A DNA stretch of 64,000 nucleotides from Aureliella helgolandensis (GTDB taxonomy: Bacteria > Planctomycetota > Planctomycetia > Pirellulales > Pirellulaceae). Below the pieces are notes generated by a model. It ran no database searches, was not told the origin of the DNA, and saw nothing but the letters and a program-made list of their open reading frames with translations. Positions 28,075-36,998 of this stretch are shown piece by piece (position 1 is the stretch's first letter; each line of letters begins with the position of its first letter). The stretch covers positions 6,200,859 to 6,264,858 of the forward strand of contig NZ_CP036298.1 of assembly GCF_007752135.1 (NCBI RefSeq), in the 5' to 3' direction. Both the position numbers and the translations under genes were made by a program.

Positions 28075-29235
28075 CGTTCATCTTCGCGATACTTAAATTT
28101 TTATAGCAGCCTATGGTCCGGCCACAAGCTGTGCTTGCGAGCTTGGGCCAGCGCGATGAGACGCTTCTGAAAGCTGCCCTCGGCTACCCCCTGCTCAATG
28201 CAGTAACCATGTTAGGCCGATTTCTTCATGCAACTGAGAACTCGCCTCTCCCCTTTGGCTCTAAATCATCCAGCTCCCGAATCGGTAGGCTTGGTGTGTC
28301 GGACTCCCGCAGCAACGTTCGAATCTCATATGGCAAGATTAAAAACTTTCGTTTTCTGACTTGACGGCCGCTGGCCGCCTTCTATGGTGCTTTTGCTTGA
28401 GTGCTTCGGGCCATCAACGTTCAGTGCGAACAGCTGCGGTAGAATCCTGCCTACGGATAAACTGCTACATTGAGCTAATTAGCTAGTTTCAGCGTCGGAT
28501 AGAGTGCACCACGTTCGGAGCTGCGTAGAGTTGACTGCTTAGTTCGGCGAGCGAAGTGACATCACCGCAAGCAACTTCCGTCGGCCACCGACTGGCGTCT
28601 AGCGTCGGTCACAGCGTCGACAGCTTGACCAATACCTCTGAAACCCGATACCTCTGATAAATGGTGTGGTGCATTCTAGATTGCAATGTGGCGTATGATC
28701 AAAGCGGTAGACACGTTGGAGTGTCGTAAGGCTTCGGCATTGCAGAGCGCGATGCACCGGTAAGGTTCAACGTCTCAGACTTAAGAGAGGCGGTGTATGC
28801 GGATGGTACGGTTGTTTGACGATGGCCATCCTGAACGGCAGATTGAGAGGAGCGAGGTACAAGTCGTTGATGTTCGAAAATGCGTAAGCGCGGTCGCTGC
28901 TCTCCGTAGTAGCAATCAAGGTTTTCCTGAATCAGTTTGTTCATCACCCAACACTCGGAACGTCCAATTGCGCTGTGCAGATTGCAAAAAAAACAACGGT
29001 CCTTCAACGCAACGCAAAGTGCCAGCGTTGTTGATAGTTTGATGCAAAACAATCGGCTTAGAGCGCAGGATGGAGCTTGTAGTCTACCAGCGTCCGTGCA
29101 GGGTTGGCCCTTGCGTGAACACGACCACTTCGAACATTGTAATGCCCGACAGCAGCCAACACGCTTCGTGAATTCCGATCCAGCCAATAGAAATTTGTCG
29201 GCTCCCTCATCACCTTCGAATCCCAGAGACAGCCG
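28075..29235. other. Long intergenic region
   Basis: No gene recognised in about 1.16 kb, the longest gene-poor stretch here. Frames at 28113-28364 and 28699-29187 show no domains. The part 28700-28870 is rich in small imperfect stem motifs but matches no RNA family I can name. It precedes the SDR/photolyase operon and should hold its promoter. Confidence 0.5.
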
Positions 29236-30687
29236 ATGGAAAATAGTGGAAAGAAAAAAATTCTCCTGACCGGCGCGACAGGGTACATCGGTGGTCGCTT
29301 ACTACCAGTGCTAGAAAAATTGGGCTACTCGGTCCGCTGCTTGACGCGCCGCAAGAATTCGCTGGATGCCTCACCGGATAAGCGACGGGAGATTGTTGAA
29401 GGCAATGTGTTGGATTCGAGTACCCTTCCCCCGGCTATGTCCGACATTGACACGGCGTTCTACTTCGTGCATTCGATGGGCTCCACCGCCGATTTTGAGG
29501 CCGAAGATCGGCGGGCAGCGGAGAATTTTTCCGCTGCTGCGAAACAGGCTGGTGTCAGGCGAATTATCTATCTCGGCGGACTGGGGAATCGCGATAGTAA
29601 TTTATCCAAACATCTGCGGAGCCGCCAGGAAACGGGGGACATTCTCAGAGCATCGGGGATCCAAGTCATTGAACTGCGGGCATCGATTGTGATTGGCTCA
29701 GGCAGCCTATCGTTTGAAATGGTACGAGCGCTGACCGAACGACTACCATTCATGGTTTGTCCTAAGTGGGTCAGGGTAGCAGCTCAACCGATTGCTATTG
29801 AAGACATGCTGTCCTTTCTCATCGAGTCGATCGACCTACCGGGGGGCGAATCCCAAGTTTTCGAAATTGGCGGGCCAGACCAAGTCACCTATGGACAGAT
29901 CATGCAGGAGTATGCAAGGCAGCGTGGACTACGGCGGGTGATGATTCCTGTACCATTCTTAACACCGTATCTTTCCAGTTTGTGGCTCGGGCTAGTCACT
30001 CCACTGTATGCTCGTGTCGGTCGCAAGATGATCGACAGTATGAAGAATGCGACGGTGGTCTCCAACAACTTGGCCGATACCACTTTCAAGGTCAAGCCAA
30101 GATCCGTTTCGGAGGCGATAGCCAGAGCGTTAGTCAATGAAGAGCGAGAATTCGCCGAAACGCGCTGGTCGGATGCGTTTTCATCAGGGGGTGAGTCCAA
30201 AGCCTGGGGAGGCGTGAGATTTGGCTCACGGCTGATCGATTCACGAACCGCTACGGTCGCGGCGGCACCGCAAGTTGCATTTGCTCCGATCCAACGCATC
30301 GGTGGAAAGAACGGCTGGTATTACGGCAACTGGATGTGGCGTGTGCGGGGTTTTCTCGACCTGCTGGTAGGCGGAGTGGGATTGCGTCGCGGTCGTCCGC
30401 ATCCGACCTCGATCCGCGTGGGGGACACCCTAGATTTTTGGAGAGTGGAAGCCTTTGAGCCTAATCGCTTCCTGCGTCTGCGAGCGGAGATGAAGCTCCC
30501 CGGGCGAGCCTGGCTGGAATTCGAAGTGAATGGCGATGAACAGCAGAGTACTATCCGTCAAACAGCCAGCTTTGATCCCGTCGGCTTAGCAGGTATCGTG
30601 TACTGGTACGCACTTTCCCCAGCGCATCATTTCGTGTTTGGCGGCATGCTACGCAATTTGGTCAAGGCCGCACGAGAAGATGCGTGA
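29236..30687 (+). CDS. SDR-family NAD(P)-binding protein with C-terminal DUF2867
   Basis: A 483-residue protein with an atypical/extended SDR domain: TGATGYIGG (residues 12-20) is the nucleotide-binding loop, followed by FYFVHSMGS and RIIYLGGLG. The C-terminal third (about 330-480; GWYYGNWMWRVRGFLDLLVGG, HHFVFGGMLRNLVKAA) is a DUF2867 domain. In many bacteria such genes sit beside photolyase genes in light- or carotenoid-related clusters, as here: the downstream photolyase gene starts within its last codons. The reaction is unknown; a quinone or polyketide-like substrate is sometimes assumed. The start is the ATG at 29236. Confidence 0.9.
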   Translation: MENSGKKKILLTGATGYIGGRLLPVLEKLGYSVRCLTRRKNSLDASPDKRREIVEGNVLDSSTLPPAMSDIDTAFYFVHSMGSTADFEAEDRRAAENFSAAAKQAGVRRIIYLGGLGNRDSNLSKHLRSRQETGDILRASGIQVIELRASIVIGSGSLSFEMVRALTERLPFMVCPKWVRVAAQPIAIEDMLSFLIESIDLPGGESQVFEIGGPDQVTYGQIMQEYARQRGLRRVMIPVPFLTPYLSSLWLGLVTPLYARVGRKMIDSMKNATVVSNNLADTTFKVKPRSVSEAIARALVNEEREFAETRWSDAFSSGGESKAWGGVRFGSRLIDSRTATVAAAPQVAFAPIQRIGGKNGWYYGNWMWRVRGFLDLLVGGVGLRRGRPHPTSIRVGDTLDFWRVEAFEPNRFLRLRAEMKLPGRAWLEFEVNGDEQQSTIRQTASFDPVGLAGIVYWYALSPAHHFVFGGMLRNLVKAAREDA

Positions 30688-33100
30688 ATACGCCGGCGAG
30701 CTAGCTTCGTTCTTGGATGACCTGCCAACTCACTTATCAGATCGAACGTGGATTCGCTCCAGCGGAGTTCCACGCCGCCCGCCAAAACGCGTTCTGTACT
30801 GGACGCACCATGCTCTGAGAAGCGATGAAAACCCGGCTCTGGATGTCGCACTCCATGTGGCTCATCACTTGCAATTGCCGTTGCTCGTCTATCAGGGACT
30901 TTCAGAGCGCTATCGCTATGCTTCGGACCGGCATCATACTTTTATTCTGGAGGCAGCCAGGGACTTGCAAGAGAGCTACGCGAAGCTTGGGATCTCATTC
31001 GCATTCCACCTTGAGCGACGCGGCGCAAGATTTCCAAGGCTCGCTCAACTTGCACTGTCGTCAGCGGTTGTCGTCACTGAAGATTTTCCGTTGGAAGCAA
31101 CTCAGCAATGGACCGAGCGACTCGTGGCAGCAGATTCCACGGTTGTACTCGTGGATACGGCTTGTGTCGTTCCGACGCGACTCGTGGGAAAGGCCCACGA
31201 CCGGGCCTTCACCTTTCGTGACGCGACGAGAGAGCTCTACCGCAGTCGAATCTCACAGGTTTGGCCAGCTTCAAACATCAGCGTCCCACGTGATTCTCAA
31301 ATCCCCTTTGAATCCTTGCAGCTAGCCAATCTTAGTTTGGCAAAGCTTGTCTCGGAATGCGAAATTGATCACTCCATTGGGCCAGTGCCCGATACGCGAG
31401 GAGGTTTCTCTGCAGGGTACGCGCGTTGGCAAGCGTTTCGAAACGAGGGCCTACGAAGGTACACGATGCGTCGAAATCAAATCGAAGTCGATGGCGTGAG
31501 TCGCATGTCCGCCTACTTGCATTACGGAATGGTGTCGCCACTGCGTCTAGCCCGAGAAGCATCGCTCGACGGAGCAAAAAAATTCTTGGATGAGCTGCTA
31601 ATTTGGAGAGAGCTAGCCTATGCGTTCTGCTACTATCGCGACGATCTAGAGTCAGTCCATTCTCTCCCCCAATGGGCGAATGCATCCTTGACGGAACATG
31701 CAGGCGACCACCGGACGGTGCTGTCCTTAGAATCCCTAGCTCGGGCCCGTTCGGGCGAGCGATTGTGGGATGCAGCCCAACGCAGCTTGCTCAAGCATGG
31801 AGAGCTCCATAACAACATTCGCATGACCTGGGGAAAGGCAATTTTGGGTTGGTCGCAAAATCATCATCAAGCATTGGAACGGTTGATTGATCTCAATCAT
31901 CGCTATGCGCTCGATGGCCGAGATCCTGCATCTTACGGTGGAATTCTATGGTGCCTGGGGCAATTCGATCGTCCCTTTAAGCCTGAGCAACCAGTGTTTG
32001 GAATGGTTCGTGGGCGCCCCATCGGCGTTCATGAAAATAGAGTGGACTTAAACATTTATGAAACGAAAGTGGATAGAGGTATCATGACACCCAAGCCGCG
32101 CATCGCCATGGTCGGAGCAGGTCTGGGAGGACTGATGTGCAGCCGAATCCTGCAAGATCATGGATTGGATATTCAGATTTTTGAAAAATCCGGCCGAGCG
32201 GGCGGCAGAGCATCCACCAGAGTATCTCGCGATGGCTGGCAATTTGATCATGGTGCACAATACTTTGCGATTCGTGATCCGAATTTAAAACGCTACCTGG
32301 ACTCCTGGATATTCGACAAGCATGTTGCTGAGTGGAGAAGCCAAATCGTTTCCATTGACGAACCTTGCGAATTCAAAGAACTGCCCCAGATTCAACGCTT
32401 TGTCGGTACCCCGATGATGGAATCGTTGGCGTTTCACTTAGCGACAGATCTGGATATTCATGCGAAAACCGAGGTTGCGAGAGTCGTCCGAAGGGAGTCC
32501 GGATACCAACTGTGCACGAAGGTGGGCCATGACTTGGGCATTTTTGATACCGTCCTCTGGAATTGCCCACCGGGCCAAACGGCAGAGCAAATTCCTACGG
32601 AATGCGGCTGGCAACGGAGACTCCCCCAAGTCGACATGCAACCCTGCTGGGCCGTCATGATTGCGTTGGAGCGTCGCTGGACGCTCCCCTTCGATGCTGC
32701 GTTTGTCAATCTTGGAAATCTGAGTTGGATTGCACGTGATTCCAGCAAACCGGCTCGCCCATCACGCCAAGACACTTGGATGTTGCATTCGACATCAGAT
32801 TGGGCGATGGAAAATCAGGAGACACCTCGAGAGCAAGTCGTTCACAATTTGATCGCAGAAGCCGAGCGAGTCACAGGCTTCCGCATGCCCGCGCAATGCT
32901 ATGCTAAAGCCCATCGCTGGCTGCATTCGCGGCCTGCCGATTCTTTGCCGGAGTCCTCACTTTGGGACAGTGCCAACAGGCTAGGCGCATGTGGTGATTG
33001 GTGCGGCGGCCCACGCGTCGAAGGTGCCCTAAAGAGCGGAATGGCGCTGGCCGGTCGTATCCTGGGAACTTTGCACGAGAATGCGTCCCTTGCGTCCTGA
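30680..33100 (+). CDS. Class II DNA photolyase fused to renalase-like FAD oxidoreductase
   Basis: An 806-residue fusion. Residues 1-468 are a full class II CPD photolyase: RVLYWTHHALRSDENPAL, VVTEDFPLEATQQW, VVPTRLVGKAHDRAFTFR, SRMSAYLHYGMVSP, FLDELLIWRELAYAFCYY, LHNNIRMTWGKAILGWS and YALDGRDPASYGG. Residues 469-806 are a separate FAD-binding oxidoreductase of the renalase-like type (GAGLGG at 479-484, FEKSGRAGGRAS, FDHGAQYF, GDWCGGPRVEGALKSG). The ATG at 30680 overlaps the SDR stop by eight bases; the frame also extends to 30638 inside the SDR gene. An ATG at 32084, preceded by AGAGG, falls exactly at the domain border, so the second half may also be made alone. Two FAD sites in one chain are predicted. 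Confidence 0.92.
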   Translation: MREYAGELASFLDDLPTHLSDRTWIRSSGVPRRPPKRVLYWTHHALRSDENPALDVALHVAHHLQLPLLVYQGLSERYRYASDRHHTFILEAARDLQESYAKLGISFAFHLERRGARFPRLAQLALSSAVVVTEDFPLEATQQWTERLVAADSTVVLVDTACVVPTRLVGKAHDRAFTFRDATRELYRSRISQVWPASNISVPRDSQIPFESLQLANLSLAKLVSECEIDHSIGPVPDTRGGFSAGYARWQAFRNEGLRRYTMRRNQIEVDGVSRMSAYLHYGMVSPLRLAREASLDGAKKFLDELLIWRELAYAFCYYRDDLESVHSLPQWANASLTEHAGDHRTVLSLESLARARSGERLWDAAQRSLLKHGELHNNIRMTWGKAILGWSQNHHQALERLIDLNHRYALDGRDPASYGGILWCLGQFDRPFKPEQPVFGMVRGRPIGVHENRVDLNIYETKVDRGIMTPKPRIAMVGAGLGGLMCSRILQDHGLDIQIFEKSGRAGGRASTRVSRDGWQFDHGAQYFAIRDPNLKRYLDSWIFDKHVAEWRSQIVSIDEPCEFKELPQIQRFVGTPMMESLAFHLATDLDIHAKTEVARVVRRESGYQLCTKVGHDLGIFDTVLWNCPPGQTAEQIPTECGWQRRLPQVDMQPCWAVMIALERRWTLPFDAAFVNLGNLSWIARDSSKPARPSRQDTWMLHSTSDWAMENQETPREQVVHNLIAEAERVTGFRMPAQCYAKAHRWLHSRPADSLPESSLWDSANRLGACGDWCGGPRVEGALKSGMALAGRILGTLHENASLAS

Positions 33101-33418
33101 GCATGAGCGAATCGCTTGCTGCGGTACGACGTTTCAAGCATTTCTATCCAGTGGAAACGTTTTTATCCAGTTAAAACGTTGTGCAATAACAGGTCAATCT
33201 CCTTCGGCTTAAACGGCAAAGAATGGTTCCTCTTCAATCACCGTTGCGTTGGCAGGATGGGCTCGCCAGAGCATAGACACCGACGTACGGTGATGTGCGT
33301 TCCGCCTTGAATAGACTCTGCTGACTAGGAGTTACCTCGCTACCCCTCAATCCCAACAGGCTGAGGGCAACCACCCTCCGAGAAGTGCATCCCCGCGATC
33401 CTGCAAGCCATGGCAGGC
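33101..33418. other. Intergenic region with a solitary REP-like core
   Basis: No gene recognised. It holds an imperfect 17-bp direct repeat (TATCCAGTGGAAACGTT at 33145 and TATCCAGTTAAAACGTT at 33164) and the hairpin core GCTCGCCAGAGC at 33261-33272. Confidence 0.55.
33261..33272. repeat. Solitary decayed REP-like core
   Basis: GCTCGCCAGAGC is the exact loop-and-inner-arm core of form A in the arrays at 11.4 and 21.6 kb, but the flanking GTAGCTAC and GTGGG arms are lost. It may be a decayed insertion or chance; twelve bases alone are weak evidence. Confidence 0.35.
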
Positions 33419-33808
33419 TCAACCAGCGACAGGTTCGTTGAAGTAGTAGCAAAGACCATCAGGTGCAACGACAAAGAACACATTGAATTTCTCGCCATCG
33501 CGCTGATCGACACGTATATTGGCGACCTCGACTCCATACGATTCCAGCTCGGCTTTGATCCCATCAATGTTGCAGACCCTGATGGCTGCCCCCTCTTGTG
33601 CCGGATCACCACCATTGACCGCGAAACCAATCTGAACGCCGTCGCGTTCCAGGATGACCGCAGGATACGGAACGTCGTGACGTTCGACTTCGATCATACC
33701 GAAGTGTTTTGAATACCAGTCGGCTGCCACCTCGATATCGATCACGGGAAGCGCAAGAACATTGTCCTTGTAAGGTGACGCAGATTGAAACGAAGGCTGC
33801 ATGATCAT
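33419..33808 (-). CDS. VOC-family (glyoxalase-like) protein
   Basis: A 129-residue protein of the vicinal oxygen chelate fold. Blocks: VLALPVIDIEVAADWYSKHF, VILERDGVQIGFAVNGGD, AAIRVCNIDGIKAELES and FFVVAPDGLCYYFNEPV. The usual N-terminal His ligand position is Leu-Pro (ALPVID), and only the final Glu (YYFNE) is in place, so the metal site seems incomplete and a binding or bleomycin-resistance-like role is possible. Start at the ATG at 33808; an ATG at 33802 and a GTG at 33832 are alternatives. Not obviously in an operon. Confidence 0.85.
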   Translation of the reverse strand: MIMQPSFQSASPYKDNVLALPVIDIEVAADWYSKHFGMIEVERHDVPYPAVILERDGVQIGFAVNGGDPAQEGAAIRVCNIDGIKAELESYGVEVANIRVDQRDGEKFNVFFVVAPDGLCYYFNEPVAG

Positions 33809-34109
33809 GTTCGACTTTTCAATTAGAGACACCTGAAACTCTCCGCGAGGAGCATCGCCAACGCCACGCCGCAGCGACTAAATTTCGACCAGGAAGAATC
33901 ACACCGCTGCGAAACCTGTAGCTTAAACACGAGGCGTTATCGTAGGGAACCTGCCCAACCAGCCCTTTATCTGCCGCTGCGGGCGTGTGGTTCGGCTTAC
34001 GGAATTAAGCGGGCGAGAGCGTGGTGGATACTCCCATACACCCAATGCTCGCAGGACCTAAGGGGCGGGTCACTCACGTGCTCGCCTGGCGACCACTTCT
34101 GCATCGGCC
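33809..34109. other. Intergenic region
   Basis: Nothing recognised between the VOC gene and the globin gene, which are on the same strand. Confidence 0.5.
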
Positions 34110-34517
34110 TCAATATTTGCGGATCATGTATTTTACCGCATGACCAAGAATTCGCTGCCACGCTCCCTCGACGTCTGCACTCCACTGCTCATCATGTTCA
34201 CGTGCGGTATCAATCATTGTTGCGAGCCAGATATCATAGAACCGAGGCTCGATATTTAAGTGGTCCCGATCATGCGTCATCGCGCGTTGGTTGATCTCGC
34301 GCATCGACTCAGGCTCCCCAACTGTGGCACCCGCACAAAGCTCCAGTGAGCGACGCAGCATTGCGTTTTGCTTTTCAAAATCCGTGAAGCGAAACTTGTT
34401 CTTGATTTCATCGGAAGCGCCGAAGAAGCGTTTATAAAAATCTGGAATGAATGTCTCTGTGGCCACGCAGCGGCCAACGCTCGCCAAAAACAGCTCCTTC
34501 GGTGTCGGTTCTTCCAT
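34110..34517 (-). CDS. Single-domain bacterial globin
   Basis: A 135-residue haem globin. TDFEKQNAMLRRSLEL corresponds to the CD-E region, His86 in THDRDHLNI is the likely proximal (F8) haem ligand, and FYDIWLATMIDTAREHDEQW with VEGAWQRILGHAVKYM matches the G and H helices. The ATG at 34517 has AGG six bases upstream; the frame extends to 34637 but the added residues are unstructured. No reductase domain, so it is not a flavohaemoglobin. Oxygen sensing, storage or NO detoxification are all possible. Its position between the photolyase and carbohydrate regions gives no direct hint. Confidence 0.85.
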   Translation of the reverse strand: MEEPTPKELFLASVGRCVATETFIPDFYKRFFGASDEIKNKFRFTDFEKQNAMLRRSLELCAGATVGEPESMREINQRAMTHDRDHLNIEPRFYDIWLATMIDTAREHDEQWSADVEGAWQRILGHAVKYMIRKY

Positions 34518-35383
34518 ACTTGACCTGTCTGGTGTTAGAAGCATCTGATCACTGAACGCTTGCGGCAACCGTCTCCGCTGTTGGGGGGCAAGTTGGCTGG
34601 CTGAGCCTTCAGACCGTCGGGACAACGGTTCCCCCAAAATCGTCGTCGGACACCGTTAAATTGATTCTTGTTCAGCTCTTGCTGATCTTATCAGATTCTG
34701 GGAACGAAGTGATCGGTTGCAGCTGCTCGTTGTGTACAATTTGCAGCGATGCTCCTACTCACGTTGTCGCAAGAGTTAGCAGCGATCCTAACCGGGCAAT
34801 GTCGTTTGAGGCAGCCCATCGCAGTACACGCTCCCGGTAAGATGATAGAATCAGGAGCCAACAGAAACGAACGGGTGGCTTAGCTCGTCCCCTCCAGTGC
34901 CTCTGGTCGCCAGCCCCGTTTCCATTCGGCGCTGCTTGCGGTTGTATTCCCAGCACACAGACAGTTGCTCTCCAAGAGTGAATGGGGCATCCCCATCGGA
35001 CATCTCCCATGTTCGTTGAGCGTCAGAAGCAAGGACGCTAGGCAAAAGCGCACTTGGCAAGTATTGGCGGATCGCACTGCTGCCCCTGGTGGAAACTCAA
35101 CGTGGAAACTCAACGCGTATCCACCTAGCCTTTCGGTGCGTCAACCTGCTATATCCAGAAGTCCAACGATCGTCGGTGATGGAAGGCACAAGCTCAAAAC
35201 TAACTCTACGCAATAGTGTTTGCACGGCAGACAACGGGAGCTTTCTTCGACCTTCAGGAATCAACGGCCAAGAGCCAACGTGAACGAATGTATGGCTCAC
35301 CAGTCCTCATGCGTTCCACCATGAGCTCCGGCCCGTGTTCCAAGCGTCCCAATCCTCATTTCAACGAACCGAGAAAGATCCCT
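34518..35383. other. Intergenic region between divergent globin and GH13 genes
   Basis: No gene recognised in about 870 bases. There is a 13-bp tandem duplication, GTGGAAACTCAAC, at 35089-35101 and 35102-35114. Promoters for both flanking genes should lie here, but none was clear. Confidence 0.5.
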
Positions 35384-36997
35384 ATGAATTGCCACCTCCA
35401 GAGGCAGGCAGCCTGGTGGAAGACAGGGGTGATCTATCAGATTTATCCCCGTTCGTTCCAAGATAGTGATATGGATGGGGTAGGGGACCTAGCTGGAATT
35501 GAGTCGCGACTGGACTATCTTGCCGGTCTTGGAATTGATGCGATCTGGCTCTCGCCAATCTACCCATCCCCGATGGCTGATTTCGGATACGACATTGCCG
35601 ATTATTGCGATATCGCCCCTATGTTCGGCACTCTCAACGATTTTGACCGGTTGCTAGCGGCAGTTCACGCGCGGGGGCTGAAACTCCTGCTTGATTTCGT
35701 TCCCAATCATTCGTCCGACCAACATCCTTGGTTCATCGAAAGTCGGGCTTCGCGCGACAATTCGAAACGAGATTGGTACATTTGGCGCGATCCAGCCCCA
35801 GGCGGAGGGCCGCCCAACAACTGGATCAGCGACTTCGGTGGCTCGGCCTGGGAATGGGACGCTCTCACCGGCCAGTACTACCTTCACGCTTTCCTCAAAG
35901 AGCAACCCGACCTCAACTGGCGGCATCCCGAACTGCGCAACGCGATGATGGCTGCGTTGCGATTCTGGTTCGACCGCGGTGTCGACGGTTTCCGCATCGA
36001 CGTCCTTTGGCACATCATTAAAGACGTTTCCCTACGCGACAATCCGAGAAACGAAGAATGGACGCCCGATCGTACGCAGCGAGATCAATTGCTCCAGTTG
36101 CACTCAACCGATCAACCTGAAGCGCACGAAATTGCCGCCCAATTCCGTGCACTAGCCGATAGCTATGGCGATCGTGTCCTGATTGGCGAGATATGCTTAC
36201 CCAACGACCGCCTCGCTCGATGGTATGGCACGGTCGAACATCCGCAAGTGCATTTGCCGGTCAACTTCAATCTCATCGAAAGCGCTTGGACCGCCGGCTC
36301 TCTCAAACAATTGATTGCAGACTACGAAGCTTCTCTGCCTACATTCGGCTGGCCCAATTGGGTGCTGGGAAGCCATGACGCGCCACGCATCGCCGCTCGA
36401 GTCGGCGAGCCACAAGCCAGAGTTGCCGCCATGCTATTATTGACTCTTCGCGGTACACCAACGCTGTACCAGGGCGATGAGATCGGCATCGGTGAAGTGT
36501 CCATTCCTCGTGATCGAGTTCGAGATCCCCAGGATCTGCTTCAACCCGGCCTGGGGATTGGACGTGATCGTTCGCGCACACCGATGCCATGGGATGACTC
36601 GGCCAATGCGGGATTTAGCCTTGCTGATCCGTGGCTTCCGCTCAACGATGATTGGCGCGAACGGAATGTTGCGGCACAGGCACGAGACCCCAACTCACTC
36701 CTATCTCTCTACCGCTCTCTACTATCGCTGCGGCGCACACACGCAGCCTTGACAATAGGTCGCTGCGTGCTCATGGATGCAGCGGAAGACGTGCTCGCCT
36801 TCGAACGCCAATACGGCGACGAGCGTATGCTGATTGCCTTGAACCTCGGCGACCAACTTCGTCCCCTACCGAAGGAGGCTTGCAAATTCGATGCGCTCGT
36901 TTCGACGCTGTGCCCTTCGGCAATTGGTCTTCGGCCATTTGAGGGCGTGCTAGCGCCGCACGAAGGTCTGATCCTACGACTGAAAGGGCAACACTGA
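35384..36997 (+). CDS. GH13-family alpha-glucosidase-like enzyme
   Basis: A 537-residue GH13 enzyme with no signal peptide, so cytoplasmic. IYQIYPRSFQDSDMDGVGDL, GIDAIWLSPIYPSP and LDFVPNHSSDQHPWF are conserved regions of oligo-1,6-glucosidase/alpha-glucosidase-like members. Catalytic residues: nucleophile Asp206 (GFRIDVLW), acid/base Glu269 (IGEICLP) and stabiliser Asp332 (GSHDAPRI, where NHD is more usual). A C-terminal beta domain follows. The ATG at 35384 is chosen with GAGAAAG upstream; a TTG-like extension to 35216 adds no domain. The GT4 gene starts two bases after the stop. Alpha-glucosidase, trehalose-related or glucosyl-transfer activity cannot be separated by eye. Confidence 0.92.
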   Translation: MNCHLQRQAAWWKTGVIYQIYPRSFQDSDMDGVGDLAGIESRLDYLAGLGIDAIWLSPIYPSPMADFGYDIADYCDIAPMFGTLNDFDRLLAAVHARGLKLLLDFVPNHSSDQHPWFIESRASRDNSKRDWYIWRDPAPGGGPPNNWISDFGGSAWEWDALTGQYYLHAFLKEQPDLNWRHPELRNAMMAALRFWFDRGVDGFRIDVLWHIIKDVSLRDNPRNEEWTPDRTQRDQLLQLHSTDQPEAHEIAAQFRALADSYGDRVLIGEICLPNDRLARWYGTVEHPQVHLPVNFNLIESAWTAGSLKQLIADYEASLPTFGWPNWVLGSHDAPRIAARVGEPQARVAAMLLLTLRGTPTLYQGDEIGIGEVSIPRDRVRDPQDLLQPGLGIGRDRSRTPMPWDDSANAGFSLADPWLPLNDDWRERNVAAQARDPNSLLSLYRSLLSLRRTHAALTIGRCVLMDAAEDVLAFERQYGDERMLIALNLGDQLRPLPKEACKFDALVSTLCPSAIGLRPFEGVLAPHEGLILRLKGQH

Positions 36998-36998
36998 G

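Noticed and set aside
28700-28870. Group II intron 3' end or other structured RNA
   Set aside because: GTATGCGGATGGTACGGTT superficially resembles an intron domain V, but the hairpin does not pair properly and no reverse transcriptase is near.
28699-29187. 162-residue minus-strand gene
   Set aside because: Cys-rich, low-complexity translation with no family resemblance; no clear ribosome binding site.
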